From positions 2,976,001 through 3,040,000 of the forward strand of contig NZ_AP022596.1 of NCBI RefSeq assembly GCF_010731895.1: a DNA stretch of 64,000 nucleotides, in the 5' to 3' direction. This document shows, piece by piece, positions 35,585 to 44,840 of this stretch. The position numbers and the translations under genes are program-made. The notes under the pieces are model-generated. The model saw nothing but the letters and a program-made list of their open reading frames with translations. It made no database searches and was not told the DNA's origin. The stretch comes from Mycolicibacterium helvum. GTDB taxonomy: Bacteria; Actinomycetota; Actinomycetes; Mycobacteriales; Mycobacteriaceae. Position 1 is the first letter of the stretch. Each line of letters starts with the position of its first letter.

Positions 35585-36538
35585 ATGGGCCAGAAGAGCT
35601 CAGTTGCGATCGTCGGGTCGGGCAACATCAGCACCGACCTGCTGTACAAGCTCCTTCGTTCGGAGTGGCTCGAGCCGCGCTGGATGATCGGCATCGATCC
35701 GGAGAGCGAAGGCCTGGCTCGCGCCCGCAAGCTGGGGCTGGAGACCAGTCACGAGGGCGTCGACTGGCTGTTGGCTCAGTCGGAGAAGCCGGATCTGGTG
35801 TTCGAGGCCACCAGTGCCTACGTGCACAAGGCCGCCGCGCCGCGCTACGCCGAGGCCGGGATTCGGGCCATCGACCTGACGCCGGCCGCCGTCGGCCCCG
35901 GCGTGATTCCACCGGCCAACCTGCGTCAGCACCTGGACGCCCCGAACGTCAACATGGTCACCTGCGGCGGCCAGGCCACCATCCCGATGGTCTACGCAGT
36001 CTCGCGCGTGGTCGATGTGCCGTACGCGGAGATCGTCGCGTCGGTGTCGTCGGCATCGGCCGGTCCGGGCACGCGGGCCAATATCGACGAATTCACCAAG
36101 ACCACCAGTGCCGGTGTCGAGGTGATCGGTGGTGCCAAGCGCGGCAAGGCGATCATCATCCTGAACCCGGCCGATCCGCCGATGATCATGCGAGACACCA
36201 TCTTCTGCGCGATTCCCGAGGACGCCGACCACGACGCGATCACCCAGTCGATCAAGGACGTGGTTGCGGAGGTGCAGACCTACGTGCCGGGCTACCGGCT
36301 GCTCAACGAGCCGCAGTTCGACGAGCCGACGGTCTACAACGGCGGCAACCATCTCGTCACCACGTTCGTGGAAGTGGAGGGTGCCGGTGACTACCTGCCG
36401 CCCTACGCTGGAAACCTGGACATCATGACCGCCGCGGCCACCAAGGTCGGCGAAGAAATCGCGAAAGAGCGCGCGTCGCGCGGCGATGAGCGCTCGCGCG
36501 AAGAGCAGACAGCAGCGGCCGGAGGAGCGCAGGCATGA
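35585..36538 (+). CDS. hsaG: HsaG, CoA-acylating propanal/acetaldehyde dehydrogenase
   Basis: A 317-residue acylating aldehyde dehydrogenase with [14 protein letters not shown] for NAD binding and nucleophile Cys127 in [10 protein letters not shown]. It receives propanal through a channel from HsaF and makes propionyl-CoA. ATG 35585 follows GAGGAGCG. The C-terminal ~20 residues ([18 protein letters not shown]...) look like an appended low-complexity tail, encoded partly by a copy of a dispersed repeat (36483-36506); family members I know are about 303 residues. The stop overlaps hsaF (ATGA). Confidence 0.92.
   Translation: MGQKSSVAIVGSGNISTDLLYKLLRSEWLEPRWMIGIDPESEGLARARKLGLETSHEGVDWLLAQSEKPDLVFEATSAYVHKAAAPRYAEAGIRAIDLTPAAVGPGVIPPANLRQHLDAPNVNMVTCGGQATIPMVYAVSRVVDVPYAEIVASVSSASAGPGTRANIDEFTKTTSAGVEVIGGAKRGKAIIILNPADPPMIMRDTIFCAIPEDADHDAITQSIKDVVAEVQTYVPGYRLLNEPQFDEPTVYNGGNHLVTTFVEVEGAGDYLPPYAGNLDIMTAAATKVGEEIAKERASRGDERSREEQTAAAGGAQA
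36483..36506 (+). repeat. Short dispersed repeat, copy 2 (inside hsaG 3' end)
   Basis: 23 of 24 bases match the copy at 28100-28123. Here it is read in frame as part of the hsaG C-terminal tail (GDERSREE). It sits in a GCG-rich palindromic stretch from about 36468. Confidence 0.6.
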
Positions 36539-37590
36539 GCACCGAAGAGATCTACTTCAACCCGATGTGGGACGTCCGGATGACGGACACGTCCTTGCGT
36601 GACGGCAGCCACCACAAGCGCCATCAGTTCACCAAGGAAGAGGTCGGTGCCATCGTCGCCGCCCTCGACACCGCGGGCGTTCCGGTCATCGAGGTGACCC
36701 ACGGCGACGGGCTGGGCGGCTCGAGCTTCAACTACGGGTTCTCCAAGACCCCGGAGCAGGAGCTGATCAAGCTGGCCGCCGAGACGGCCAAGGAATCCAA
36801 GATCGCGTTCCTGATGCTGCCCGGCGTCGGCACCAAGGAAGACATCAAAGAGGCGCAGAACAATGGCGGCTCGATCTGCCGGATCGCCACCCACTGCACC
36901 GAGGCTGACGTCTCGATCCAGCACTTTGGCCTGGCCCGCGAACTCGGGTTGGAGACCGTGGGATTCCTGATGATGAGCCACACCATCTCTCCGGAGAAGC
37001 TGGCTGCGCAGGCGCGGATCATGGCCGACGCGGGATGTCAGTGCGTCTACGTCGTCGATTCCGCCGGTGCCCTGGTGCTCGAGGGGGTGGCCGACCGAGT
37101 CGCCGCGTTGGTCGCTGAACTCGGTGACGACGCTCAAGTCGGTTTTCATGGCCACGAGAACCTCGGCCTCGGCGTGGCCAACTCGATCGAGGCCGTCCGC
37201 GCCGGTGCCAAGCAGATCGACGGATCGTGCCGCCGGTTCGGCGCGGGGGCGGGCAACGCTCCGGTCGAGGCGCTAATCGGGGTGTTCGACAAGATCGGCG
37301 TCAAGACCGGTATCGATTTCTTCGATATCGCCGATGCCGCCGAAGAGGTCGTCGCACCGGCCATGCCGGCCGAATGCCTGCTGGACCGCAATGCGCTGAT
37401 CATGGGTTACTCCGGCGTCTACTCCAGCTTCCTCAAGCACGCCATCCGGCAGTCCGAGCGCTACGGCGTGCCGGCCCACCAGCTGTTGCACCGGGCCGGT
37501 CAGCGCAAGCTGATCGGTGGCCAGGAGGATCAGCTGATCGATATCGCGCTGGAGATCAAGCGCGAACAAGAAGCGGCTGCCGCCAAGTAG
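36535..37590 (+). CDS. hsaF: HsaF, 4-hydroxy-2-oxovalerate/oxohexanoate aldolase
   Basis: A 351-residue DRE-TIM metalloaldolase. It has the N-terminal metal/catalytic [15 protein letters not shown], the HxH metal site in [15 protein letters not shown], and a C-terminal communication domain ([21 protein letters not shown]). It splits 4-hydroxy-2-oxohexanoate into pyruvate and propanal and forms a channelled complex with HsaG. The start overlaps the hsaG stop by ATGA. The RecQ-like gene begins within ~10 bases of its stop. Confidence 0.93.
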   Translation: MSTEEIYFNPMWDVRMTDTSLRDGSHHKRHQFTKEEVGAIVAALDTAGVPVIEVTHGDGLGGSSFNYGFSKTPEQELIKLAAETAKESKIAFLMLPGVGTKEDIKEAQNNGGSICRIATHCTEADVSIQHFGLARELGLETVGFLMMSHTISPEKLAAQARIMADAGCQCVYVVDSAGALVLEGVADRVAALVAELGDDAQVGFHGHENLGLGVANSIEAVRAGAKQIDGSCRRFGAGAGNAPVEALIGVFDKIGVKTGIDFFDIADAAEEVVAPAMPAECLLDRNALIMGYSGVYSSFLKHAIRQSERYGVPAHQLLHRAGQRKLIGGQEDQLIDIALEIKREQEAAAAK

Positions 37591-37598
37591 GGGACTTC

Positions 37599-39707
37599 CT
37601 GACACGAGACGACGCCCAGGCCATCCTGGAACAGTTGGCCGGGCCCACCGCGGTTCTGCGCGACGACCAGTGGACGGCCATCGAAGCACTGGTGGTGCAT
37701 CGCCGCCAGGCGCTGGTCGTGCAGCGCACCGGGTGGGGCAAATCGGCGGTGTATTTCATCGCCGCCAAGCTGCTGCGCGAGCGGGGCCACGGTGCGACGG
37801 TCATCGTGTCGCCCTTGTTGGCGCTGATGCGCAACCAGGTCGCCGCCGCGCAACGAGCAGGAGTTCGTGCGGCCACCATCAACTCGGGCAACGTCACCGA
37901 GTGGGACGAGATTCACCAGCGGGTCAACAGCGGCGACCTTGATGTCCTGCTGGTCAGCCCGGAACGGCTGAACAATCCGGAGTTTCGCGACACCGTGTTA
38001 CCGGCGCTTGCCGCCGACGCCGGACTGGTGGTGGTCGATGAGGCGCACTGCGTCTCGGACTGGGGCCACGACTTCCGGCCCGACTATCGGCGGATCCGAA
38101 CGCTGATCGCCGAACTCGGTTCGGATATACCGGTTTTGGCGACGACCGCCACCGCCAATGATCGTGTCGTCAACGATGTCGCGGCGCAGCTGGGCGTCGG
38201 CCGCGCCGACAATGTGTCGGGTGGCGGCCGGGACACGCTGGTGCTGCGCGGTGGACTTGATCGTGAGTCGTTGCGGTTGTCGGTGGTCCAGGCCGGCGGC
38301 GGCGCACAGCGTACGGCCTGGCTGGCCGAGAATCTCGATTCGTTGCCGGGTTCTGGAATCGTCTACACCCTGACCGTCGCCCAGGCGAACGATGTGGCCG
38401 CGCTGCTACGCGAGCGCGGGTATGAGGTGGCCGCGTACACCGGGTCGACGGAAACCGCTGAGCGAGAACAGCTCGAGGCGGACCTCCTCGGCAACCGGGT
38501 GAAGGCCCTGATCGCCACTTCGGCGCTGGGGATGGGATTCGACAAACCGGATCTGGGCTTCGTGGTGCATCTCGGAGCGCCCTCGTCGCCGATCGCGTAC
38601 TACCAGCAGGTCGGGCGTGCGGGTCGCTCGACGGACAACGCTGAGGTGGTGCTGTTGCCTGGTCGTGAAGATCAGGACGTCTGGCGGTATTTCGCATCGG
38701 TGGCGTTTCCCTCGGAGGCCATGGTGCGGAACGTGATTCGTGAGCTCGATCCCGACCGCCCACAGTCGACGCCCGCCTTGGAGCCATTGGTGGATCTGGG
38801 CCGCACCCGGCTGGAGATGGTGCTGAAGGTGCTCGACGTCGACGGTGCGGTACGGCGGGTCAAAGGTGGCTGGCTCGCCACCGGCGAACCATGGCATTAC
38901 GACGAGGCCCGCTACCGCCAACTCGACGAGGCCCGCCGCCGCGAGCAGCAGGCGATGCTCGACTACCAGAGCACCGGCGAATGCCGAATGACGTTCCTGC
39001 GCAGGCAACTCGACGATCCTGATCTCATCGACGGCGAGCGGTGTGGCCGCTGCGACAACTGCGCCGGTGCCCATTTCGGTGCCGCGGTGGACGAAGATGC
39101 GGCCGTGCTCGTCCAGGAGCGGCTGATGCGACCCGGCGTGGAGATCACCCCGCGCAAGCAGTGGCCGTCGGGGCTGGGAAAGCTCGGTGTCACTCTCAGC
39201 GGCCGAATCGGCGACGGTCCGGAGCCGGGCCGGGCGATTGGGCGACTGACCGACCTGGGCTGGGGCCCGCGCCTGCGGCGGTTGATCGACGAACCCGACG
39301 GTGAGGTGCCACCGGATGTGGTGCAGGCTGCGGTCAAGGTGCTGGCCGCCTGGGACTGGGCAACTCGTCCGGCTGCTGTGCTGGCATTGGACTCGGATAG
39401 GCATCCCGCCCTGATCGCGTCCCTGGCTCGGGAACTGGCCCGGCTCGGCAGACTGACCGACCTCGGGGTGTTGCGCTACGCGGCGGGCCACCGGCCGGTT
39501 GGCGCGGCCAACTCCGCGTATCGGGTCGCAGCCCTGGATGGAGCGTGGTTGCCGCCGGATCCGGCGGCTATTGCGGCAGCGGGCGGCCCGGTGCTGCTCG
39601 TCGATGATCTGACCGATACGGGGTGGACACTGACGATGGCCGCGCGGGTAGTGAAGGAGGCCGGTGCGCCCGCCGTGCTGCCGCTGGTGCTCGCGGCTAC
39701 GAGCTGA
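37599..39707 (+). CDS. RecQ-family DNA helicase with C-terminal phosphoribosyltransferase-like domain
   Basis: A ~702-residue superfamily 2 helicase: Walker [13 protein letters not shown] (GWGKSA about 45-50), DEAH at 147-150 in [25 protein letters not shown], and the QVGRAGRS motif VI. The RecQ zinc cluster is [11 protein letters not shown]...CGRCDNC. The last ~200 residues hold a PRPP-loop-like [13 protein letters not shown] (665-677), as in type I phosphoribosyltransferases. No ATG or GTG fits the N-terminus. CTG 37599 follows AGGGG; TTG 37635 is the conventional alternative. It is probably read through from hsaF. A DNA repair role is expected, with the C-terminal domain unexplained. Confidence 0.82.
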   Translation: MTRDDAQAILEQLAGPTAVLRDDQWTAIEALVVHRRQALVVQRTGWGKSAVYFIAAKLLRERGHGATVIVSPLLALMRNQVAAAQRAGVRAATINSGNVTEWDEIHQRVNSGDLDVLLVSPERLNNPEFRDTVLPALAADAGLVVVDEAHCVSDWGHDFRPDYRRIRTLIAELGSDIPVLATTATANDRVVNDVAAQLGVGRADNVSGGGRDTLVLRGGLDRESLRLSVVQAGGGAQRTAWLAENLDSLPGSGIVYTLTVAQANDVAALLRERGYEVAAYTGSTETAEREQLEADLLGNRVKALIATSALGMGFDKPDLGFVVHLGAPSSPIAYYQQVGRAGRSTDNAEVVLLPGREDQDVWRYFASVAFPSEAMVRNVIRELDPDRPQSTPALEPLVDLGRTRLEMVLKVLDVDGAVRRVKGGWLATGEPWHYDEARYRQLDEARRREQQAMLDYQSTGECRMTFLRRQLDDPDLIDGERCGRCDNCAGAHFGAAVDEDAAVLVQERLMRPGVEITPRKQWPSGLGKLGVTLSGRIGDGPEPGRAIGRLTDLGWGPRLRRLIDEPDGEVPPDVVQAAVKVLAAWDWATRPAAVLALDSDRHPALIASLARELARLGRLTDLGVLRYAAGHRPVGAANSAYRVAALDGAWLPPDPAAIAAAGGPVLLVDDLTDTGWTLTMAARVVKEAGAPAVLPLVLAATS

Positions 39708-39746
39708 GGGCGGGTAACGCCGGCGGTCGTCATCGGCGAGCTGTGA

Positions 39747-40652
39747 TCACCACTGCGGTTTGGTGCCCCCGAGCTGTGCGGTGAGCGCATCGGCGGCGGC
39801 GACCAATCCGCGGGCGTGCTTGGCGATCTCGGAGTCGGTGAGCGCCCGGCCGATCTGAAGCGACACCACCATCGCCTGTCGGTGGTAGTGGTCGTAGACG
39901 GGCGCGGAGATGACGCTGACGTCGTGGCGTTGACGGGTGCCCTCGGCCTCACTGCGCAGGTACACCCGCTCCCCGATATCGGAGATCAACTCACCCAGCA
40001 GCGCGCGCAGCTCGTCGGGCAGTGTGCTCGACATCCCCGCCATCATCGCGTACAGCCGTCTGCCCCCTGGGGTGAGGCGCTCGACGAGATATCCCGTCGT
40101 CCGGCATTCGGCGATCACGCGGTCGAGTCGCTGCGTTTCGGTGCGCAGCGGGATTGTCGGGGCCCTGTCCAGCCAGTTGCGCAGGGAATCGTCGTCCCAC
40201 AGCACGAACATCAGGCCCACCGGCGGGGCGAAGGGGTAGCTCTGCCCGACGCGCACCCCGACGTCGGAGCCGGGCGGTTCGACCAGTTCCAGCAGCGTGA
40301 TCCGGTCATCGACGACGGCGGCCAGCGCCGCAGTGGTGTCGAAGGACTTCGACAGCGTGGCCAGTTCGGCACGCGCGGCCGGGTTGACCCGCAGTGATTC
40401 CTGCGCCAGGTGGCCCAGCGCGATCAGGCTGGGGCCCAGCCGGTAGGTCTTGTCGGCAGCATCGCGCACCAGGTAGCCCGACTCGGTCAGGGTGGTGACG
40501 ATGCCCAGACAGGTGGGCTTGGCCAGGCGGAGTCGGCGGGCCAGCTCCGAGAGACCGAAGCGGTCGTGTGGGTGTTTGGCGAGAAAGTCCAGAATCGCCA
40601 CCACGCGCTGCGTCGGGGGAGATGATCGACCGGGAGTGGACGGGTCCGCCAT
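39747..40652 (-). CDS. IclR-family transcriptional regulator
   Basis: A 301-residue IclR protein. It has an N-terminal winged HTH (about residues 12-75: TQRVVAILDFLAKHP...FGLSELARRLRLAKPTCLGIVTTLTESGYLVRD) and a C-terminal GAF-like effector domain. It is divergent from the Rv3531c-like operon across ~124 bases containing a perfect KstR palindrome, so it may share that promoter region. A short symmetry TCCAGATATGGA (40674-40685) just upstream of its start could be its own site. The target and effector are unknown, and I do not recall this gene here in M. tuberculosis. Confidence 0.85.
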   Translation of the reverse strand: MADPSTPGRSSPPTQRVVAILDFLAKHPHDRFGLSELARRLRLAKPTCLGIVTTLTESGYLVRDAADKTYRLGPSLIALGHLAQESLRVNPAARAELATLSKSFDTTAALAAVVDDRITLLELVEPPGSDVGVRVGQSYPFAPPVGLMFVLWDDDSLRNWLDRAPTIPLRTETQRLDRVIAECRTTGYLVERLTPGGRRLYAMMAGMSSTLPDELRALLGELISDIGERVYLRSEAEGTRQRHDVSVISAPVYDHYHRQAMVVSLQIGRALTDSEIAKHARGLVAAADALTAQLGGTKPQW

Positions 40653-40708
40653 TGCAAAATCCTACCTCTACGTTCCAGATATGGACCATTAGCTTGGTTG
40701 ACTGGAAT

Positions 40709-40722
40709 TAGAACGCGTTCTA
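40709..40722. promoter_or_regulatory. KstR operator (perfect palindrome) before the Rv3531c-like operon
   Basis: TAGAACGCGTTCTA is fully symmetric and matches the KstR consensus. Its last TA begins a TAGTCT -10 hexamer (40721-40726), predicting a transcript start near 40733 and a 44-base leader with a GAGGCGG ribosome-binding site before the gene at 40777. Confidence 0.92.
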
Positions 40723-40776
40723 GTCTCAGTCGGAGAACGTACCAATGCGGTCCAATATTGAAACGCGAGGCGGTCG

Positions 40777-41904
40777 ATGTACACCCAGCCACTAGTGGAC
40801 GCCATTGCCGAGTCCGAACGTCTGGTCTCCGAAGCTCCGTTCATCGAGTCGGAGGCCGACCTGCTCGAGGGGCTGCAATATCTGGCGGGGTGCGTCGCGG
40901 CCTGTACACACGTCGCCTTCGACTACGACCGCGACCATCCGTTCCTGCATTCGGGTACCGGACCGTTCACCAAGATGGGTCTGGACAACCCGGACACGAT
41001 GTACTTCGGCACCAGGGTGGTGGCCGGCCGTGAGTACGTCGTCACCGGCAAGCGCGGCACCACCACCGACGTCAGCTTCCAATTACTCGGCGGTGAGTAC
41101 ACCGATGCGGTGGTCCCCGACAGTGAGACGGCGTTCGACGACCGCAAGCTGGACATCGCCGCCGACGGCACCTTCGAGTGGCGATTCACCCCGGACACCA
41201 ACGCGCAGCTGGTGATTCGCGAGGTCTACAACGACTGGTCCGCCCAGCGTGGCAGCTTTGCGATCGCTCGCACTGACACCGCAGGCACTGCGCCGCCGGC
41301 ACTCACCAACGATCTGATCGAAAGGCGCTGGGCGACCGCGGGCAAACAACTGGTGCAGCGCGTCAAGACCTGGCTGCAGTTCCCGAAATGGTTCTATGAC
41401 AATCTGCCGGTCAACACCCTGACGGCACCGCGTCTCACACCTGGTGGGCTGGCCACCCAGTACTCGTCGGTGGGCCATTACGACATCACGCCCGATCAGG
41501 CACTGATCCTGACGCTGCCGGTCTCCGACGCCCCGTACCTCGGGTTCCAGCTCGGCAGCTTGTGGTACATCTCGCTGGACTACATCAACCACCAGACTTC
41601 TCTGAATGGCACTCAGGCACAGGCTGATCCGGACGGCAAGATTCGCATCGTCGTCGCCGACCAGAACCCCGGGGTGACCAACTGGGTCGAGACGCTCGGG
41701 CATGCCAAGGGCTACCTGCAGTTCCGCTGGCAGCGGGTATCCCGCGAACTGACCGAGGCTGACGGCCCCACCCTGGAGCTGGTCGATCTCGACGCGGTGG
41801 CGGGCAAGCTGCCCTACTACGAGCACAACAAGATCTCCGACGACGACTGGCGCCAGCGAATCGCGCTGCGTCAGCAATTAATTGGCAACAGGATGGTGGG
41901 ATAA
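40777..41904 (+). CDS. Rv3531c-like protein, steroid regulon, function unknown
   Basis: A 375-residue soluble protein with no signal peptide. The C-terminal half (YDITPDQALILTLP, SLWYISLDYINHQTSLNG, NWVETLGHAKGYLQFRWQRV) resembles the DUF1214-type fold, a beta-rich domain of unknown activity. In M. tuberculosis the homologue Rv3531c is in the KstR regulon. It is the first gene of a three-gene operon with an SDR and a sulfotransferase-like protein, directly behind a perfect KstR palindrome. A role in sterol metabolism is therefore well supported, but the reaction is unknown. Confidence 0.82.
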   Translation: MYTQPLVDAIAESERLVSEAPFIESEADLLEGLQYLAGCVAACTHVAFDYDRDHPFLHSGTGPFTKMGLDNPDTMYFGTRVVAGREYVVTGKRGTTTDVSFQLLGGEYTDAVVPDSETAFDDRKLDIAADGTFEWRFTPDTNAQLVIREVYNDWSAQRGSFAIARTDTAGTAPPALTNDLIERRWATAGKQLVQRVKTWLQFPKWFYDNLPVNTLTAPRLTPGGLATQYSSVGHYDITPDQALILTLPVSDAPYLGFQLGSLWYISLDYINHQTSLNGTQAQADPDGKIRIVVADQNPGVTNWVETLGHAKGYLQFRWQRVSRELTEADGPTLELVDLDAVAGKLPYYEHNKISDDDWRQRIALRQQLIGNRMVG

Positions 41905-41908
41905 ACAC

Positions 41909-42691
41909 ATGGCCGGCTTGCTCGAGAACAAGGTCGTCGTGATCAGTGGCGTTGGTCCGGCGCTGGGCACGACGCTGGCGCGCCGATGTGCCGAGGAAGG
42001 CGCCGACCTGGTGCTTGCGGCACGGACGGTCGGGCGCCTGGACGATGTGGCCAAACAGGTCACCGACCTTGGCCGCCGCGCGCTGTCGGTGGGCACCGAC
42101 ATCACCGACCAGGGCCAGGTCGACAATCTGGTCAAGCAGACGCTGGACGCCTACGGCAAGGTCGACGTGTTGATCAACAACGCATTCAAGGTGCCGTCGA
42201 TGAAGCCCTTCGCCAATACGACGTTCGACCATATCCGCGAGACGGTGGAGCTCACAGTGCTCGGCGCGCTGCGGCTGATCCAGGGTTTCACCCCGGCTCT
42301 GGTCGAGGCCAAAGGATCGGTGGTCAATGTGAACTCGATGGTGGTGCGGCACTCCGACCCCAAGCAGGGCGCATACAAGATGGCGAAGTCGGCATTGTTG
42401 GCCATGTCGCAGTCGCTGGCCAGTGAGCTGGGAGAACAGGGTATCCGCGTCAATTCCGTTCTGCCCGGCTATATTTGGGGCGGAACCTTGCAGGGCTACT
42501 TCGAGCATCAGGCCAGTAAGTACGGCACGACCGTCGACGAGATCTACAAGGCTGCCGCGGTGAACAGCGATCTCAAGCGGCTGCCCACCGAGGACGAGGT
42601 CGCCTCGGCCATCCTGTTCATGGCCAGTGATCTGTCCAATGGAATCACCGGCCAGACGCTGGACGTCAACTGCGGGGAGTATCACAACTGA
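41909..42691 (+). CDS. SDR oxidoreductase (Rv3530c-like)
   Basis: A 260-residue short-chain dehydrogenase with VISGVGPALGTTLA as the nucleotide-binding segment, LINNAF, and the catalytic YKMAK preceded by a Ser. The glycine motif is atypical (SGVGPALG rather than TGxxxGxG) but within family variation. ATG 41909 is 4 bases after the upstream stop; the frame is open to 41882 inside the previous gene. The stop overlaps the next ATG by one base. The substrate is presumably a sterol or side-chain alcohol, by regulon membership. Confidence 0.83.
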   Translation: MAGLLENKVVVISGVGPALGTTLARRCAEEGADLVLAARTVGRLDDVAKQVTDLGRRALSVGTDITDQGQVDNLVKQTLDAYGKVDVLINNAFKVPSMKPFANTTFDHIRETVELTVLGALRLIQGFTPALVEAKGSVVNVNSMVVRHSDPKQGAYKMAKSALLAMSQSLASELGEQGIRVNSVLPGYIWGGTLQGYFEHQASKYGTTVDEIYKAAAVNSDLKRLPTEDEVASAILFMASDLSNGITGQTLDVNCGEYHN

Positions 42692-43842
42692 TGAGTGAAA
42701 AGACCGTGAGTGATTTCCTCAGCGTCGAGAGCCTGCTCGCCTCGGCCGTCAAGGCCACGGGTATGGACGATTTCGGCGTTGATGATGACAACTATCGAGA
42801 AGCGCTGAGTGTGCTGCTCGAATCGTTTCGCAACGATGCGGACCTCACCGAGGTCGGCAGCAAGATGCAGCGGTTCTTCGTGCGAAATGCATTGGTGGCC
42901 AGGCTGGTTTCCGAGGCGGCCTTCAAACAGTATCCGCAGCATGTCGACGTGCCGATCGAACGACCGATCTTCGTCACCGGGCTGCCGCGCACCGGAACCA
43001 CCGCGCTGCATCGGCTGTTGTGCGGCGACCCGCGGCATCAGGGATTGGAGCTGTGGCTGGCCGAGTTCCCGCAGCCCCGGCCGCCCCGGGAAACCTGGAA
43101 GGACAACCCGGTCTTCCAGCAGATCGATGCGCAGTTCGCCAAGGCTCATGAGGAGAACCCGGACTACACGGGCTTGCACTACATGACCGCCGACGAGGTG
43201 GAGGAGTGCTGGCAGTTGCTGCGGCAGTCGCTGCACTCGGTGTCCTACGAGACGCTCGCGCACGTGCCGACCTACGCGCAGTGGCTGGCAGGTCAGGATT
43301 GGACGAAGTCCTATGCGCGGCATCGCAAGAATCTGCAACTGATCGGGCTCAACGAGCCGGAGAAGCGTTGGGTGCTCAAGAATCCGAGTCACCTGTTCGC
43401 CTTGGATGCGGTGTTCGCCGTCTACCCTGATGCGCTGATCCTGCAGTGCCATCGGCCGGCCGAGACGATCATGGCGTCGATGTGTTCGCTGGCTCAACAC
43501 ACCACCGAGGGCTGGTCGAATACGTTTGTCGGGGACGTGATCGGTGCCGACTCGCTGGAGACCTGGTCGCGCGGGCTTGAGCGGTTCAACACCGAACGCG
43601 CCAAGCAGAATCCGGCACAGTTCTACGATGTGGACTATTTCGAGCTCATCAAGGAACCGATTCGCACGGTGGAGAACATCTACTCGCACTTCGGCATCGA
43701 GATGACTGACGACGCACGCGCAGCGATCCAGCGCACCGACGAGGAGAGTAAGCAGGGCCCGCGGGCGCCCAAACACACCTATTCGCTGGCCGACTACGGG
43801 TTGACCGAGGAGCAGGTCAAGGAGCGCTTCAGGGGGCTGTGA
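42691..43842 (+). CDS. Sulfotransferase-family protein (Rv3529c-like)
   Basis: A 383-residue protein with a P-loop-like PAPS-binding motif at residues 91-104 (RPIFVTGLPRTGTT) and the mid-protein LQCHRPAETIMASMCSL segment that fits the 3'-phosphate-binding region of sulfotransferases. Rv3529c-type proteins are KstR-regulated, and their acceptor is not established to my knowledge; a sterol or side-chain hydroxyl is possible. Translationally coupled to the SDR (TGATG). Last gene of the operon. Confidence 0.8.
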   Translation: MSEKTVSDFLSVESLLASAVKATGMDDFGVDDDNYREALSVLLESFRNDADLTEVGSKMQRFFVRNALVARLVSEAAFKQYPQHVDVPIERPIFVTGLPRTGTTALHRLLCGDPRHQGLELWLAEFPQPRPPRETWKDNPVFQQIDAQFAKAHEENPDYTGLHYMTADEVEECWQLLRQSLHSVSYETLAHVPTYAQWLAGQDWTKSYARHRKNLQLIGLNEPEKRWVLKNPSHLFALDAVFAVYPDALILQCHRPAETIMASMCSLAQHTTEGWSNTFVGDVIGADSLETWSRGLERFNTERAKQNPAQFYDVDYFELIKEPIRTVENIYSHFGIEMTDDARAAIQRTDEESKQGPRAPKHTYSLADYGLTEEQVKERFRGL

Positions 43843-43870
43843 GCCTCCTCGAGGAGAAGGTGTCGTCGAG

Positions 43871-44323
43871 CTATGCGCCGTCGTTGCCATCGCGCAGGGA
43901 ACGGATCATGCTCTGCAGGATCCGGTACGCGCCTGACTGCTCGGTCTCGGTCAGGCCGGCCAGCATTCTGACCTCGACGGACCGGACCGCTACGGTCGCC
44001 TTCTCGAGGCTGCGTCGGCCGCGCGGTGTGAGCCGCGTAGGGAGAACCTTCCCGACGGGCGCCGCTGCGGGCCTGGTCACGTACCCGTCTCGTTCCAGGG
44101 CCTGGAGCAGCACGTTCATCGATTGCCGTGTCACGAACGCGCCCCGCGCAAGCTCGGAGTTCGACAAGCCCGGCCGTTGAGCCAGCAGCTCGAGGCAGGA
44201 GTAGTGCGTCACGCTCATCCCGAGCGGCCGCAGCACCTCCTCCATGGCTGCGCGGAGCGCGCTCGACGCCTCTTTCAGCAGGTATCCCAGTGACGTCTCG
44301 AGGTCGACGCCGTCTTGACTCAT
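43871..44323 (-). CDS. MarR-family transcriptional regulator
   Basis: A 150-residue MarR protein with a winged helix: LELLAQRPGLSNSELARGAFVTRQSMNVLLQALERDGYVTRP (about residues 43-84) and a wing near RLTPRGRR. The ATG at 44323 lies inside a palindromic operator (44323-44338), so autorepression is expected. It is divergent from a VOC-family gene with a second copy of the operator. Typical MarR ligands are phenolic or other toxic compounds. It appears unrelated to the sterol genes on either side. Confidence 0.86.
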   Translation of the reverse strand: MSQDGVDLETSLGYLLKEASSALRAAMEEVLRPLGMSVTHYSCLELLAQRPGLSNSELARGAFVTRQSMNVLLQALERDGYVTRPAAAPVGKVLPTRLTPRGRRSLEKATVAVRSVEVRMLAGLTETEQSGAYRILQSMIRSLRDGNDGA

Positions 44324-44338
44324 GTCAGTATTCTGACA
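44323..44338. promoter_or_regulatory. MarR operator copy 1
   Basis: TGTCAGTATTCTGACA has perfect TGTCAG/CTGACA arms with a 4-base centre; the symmetry extends one base each way. It overlaps the marR start codon. Confidence 0.75.
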
Positions 44339-44350
44339 TAGTGTGCGCCG

Positions 44351-44366
44351 TGTCAGTAAACTGACA
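44351..44366. promoter_or_regulatory. MarR operator copy 2
   Basis: TGTCAGTAAACTGACA has the same arms as copy 1, with centres 28 bases apart. It lies 20 bases before the VOC-protein ATG, next to its AAGGAG ribosome-binding site, so it should control that gene. Confidence 0.75.
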
Positions 44367-44386
44367 CAAAGAGAAGGAGCATCCTC

Positions 44387-44755
44387 ATGCCCGCCACCGG
44401 CCCCGACTTCATCTCGCTACAAGCGCGCGACCTCGACGCTTCGCAGGCGTTCTACGAGCAGTACCTCGGCCTCGTTCGATCGCAGGCCGGACCTCCGCAC
44501 GCCGTGGTCTTCGAGACGAAGCCGATTGCGTTCGCGCTCCGCGACGTCATACCCGGCACCGATCTCGGATCCGTTGCTCAGCCGGGCATCGGTGCAGCGA
44601 TCTGGTTCCACGCCACAGATGTCCAGGCCATTCACGATGCTCTCGTCGCCGACGGTCACCCCATCGTTTCCGCACCGATTGACGGGCCCTTCGGCCGGAC
44701 ATTCACCTTCGCCGACCCCGACGGTTACCACGTCACTCTCCACGACCGCGGCTGA
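44387..44755 (+). CDS. VOC-superfamily (glyoxalase/dioxygenase-like) protein
   Basis: A 122-residue single VOC module: DFISLQARDLDASQAFYEQYLGL at the N-terminus, a mid-protein AIWFHATDVQAIHDAL, and the C-terminal FTFADPDGYHVTLHD typical of the family. Such proteins bind a metal or sequester small toxic compounds. It is divergent from marR, with both promoters covered by matching palindromes, so it is probably induced by the MarR ligand as a detoxification or resistance function. AAGGAG precedes ATG 44387. Confidence 0.82.
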   Translation: MPATGPDFISLQARDLDASQAFYEQYLGLVRSQAGPPHAVVFETKPIAFALRDVIPGTDLGSVAQPGIGAAIWFHATDVQAIHDALVADGHPIVSAPIDGPFGRTFTFADPDGYHVTLHDRG

Positions 44756-44840
44756 CCGGCCCTAGCGCACTGGACGATCACCGGTCACAACGACCGCGCC
44801 TCTACACATTGGCGTGGGCGCTACAGTGCGGCAATAAGAT

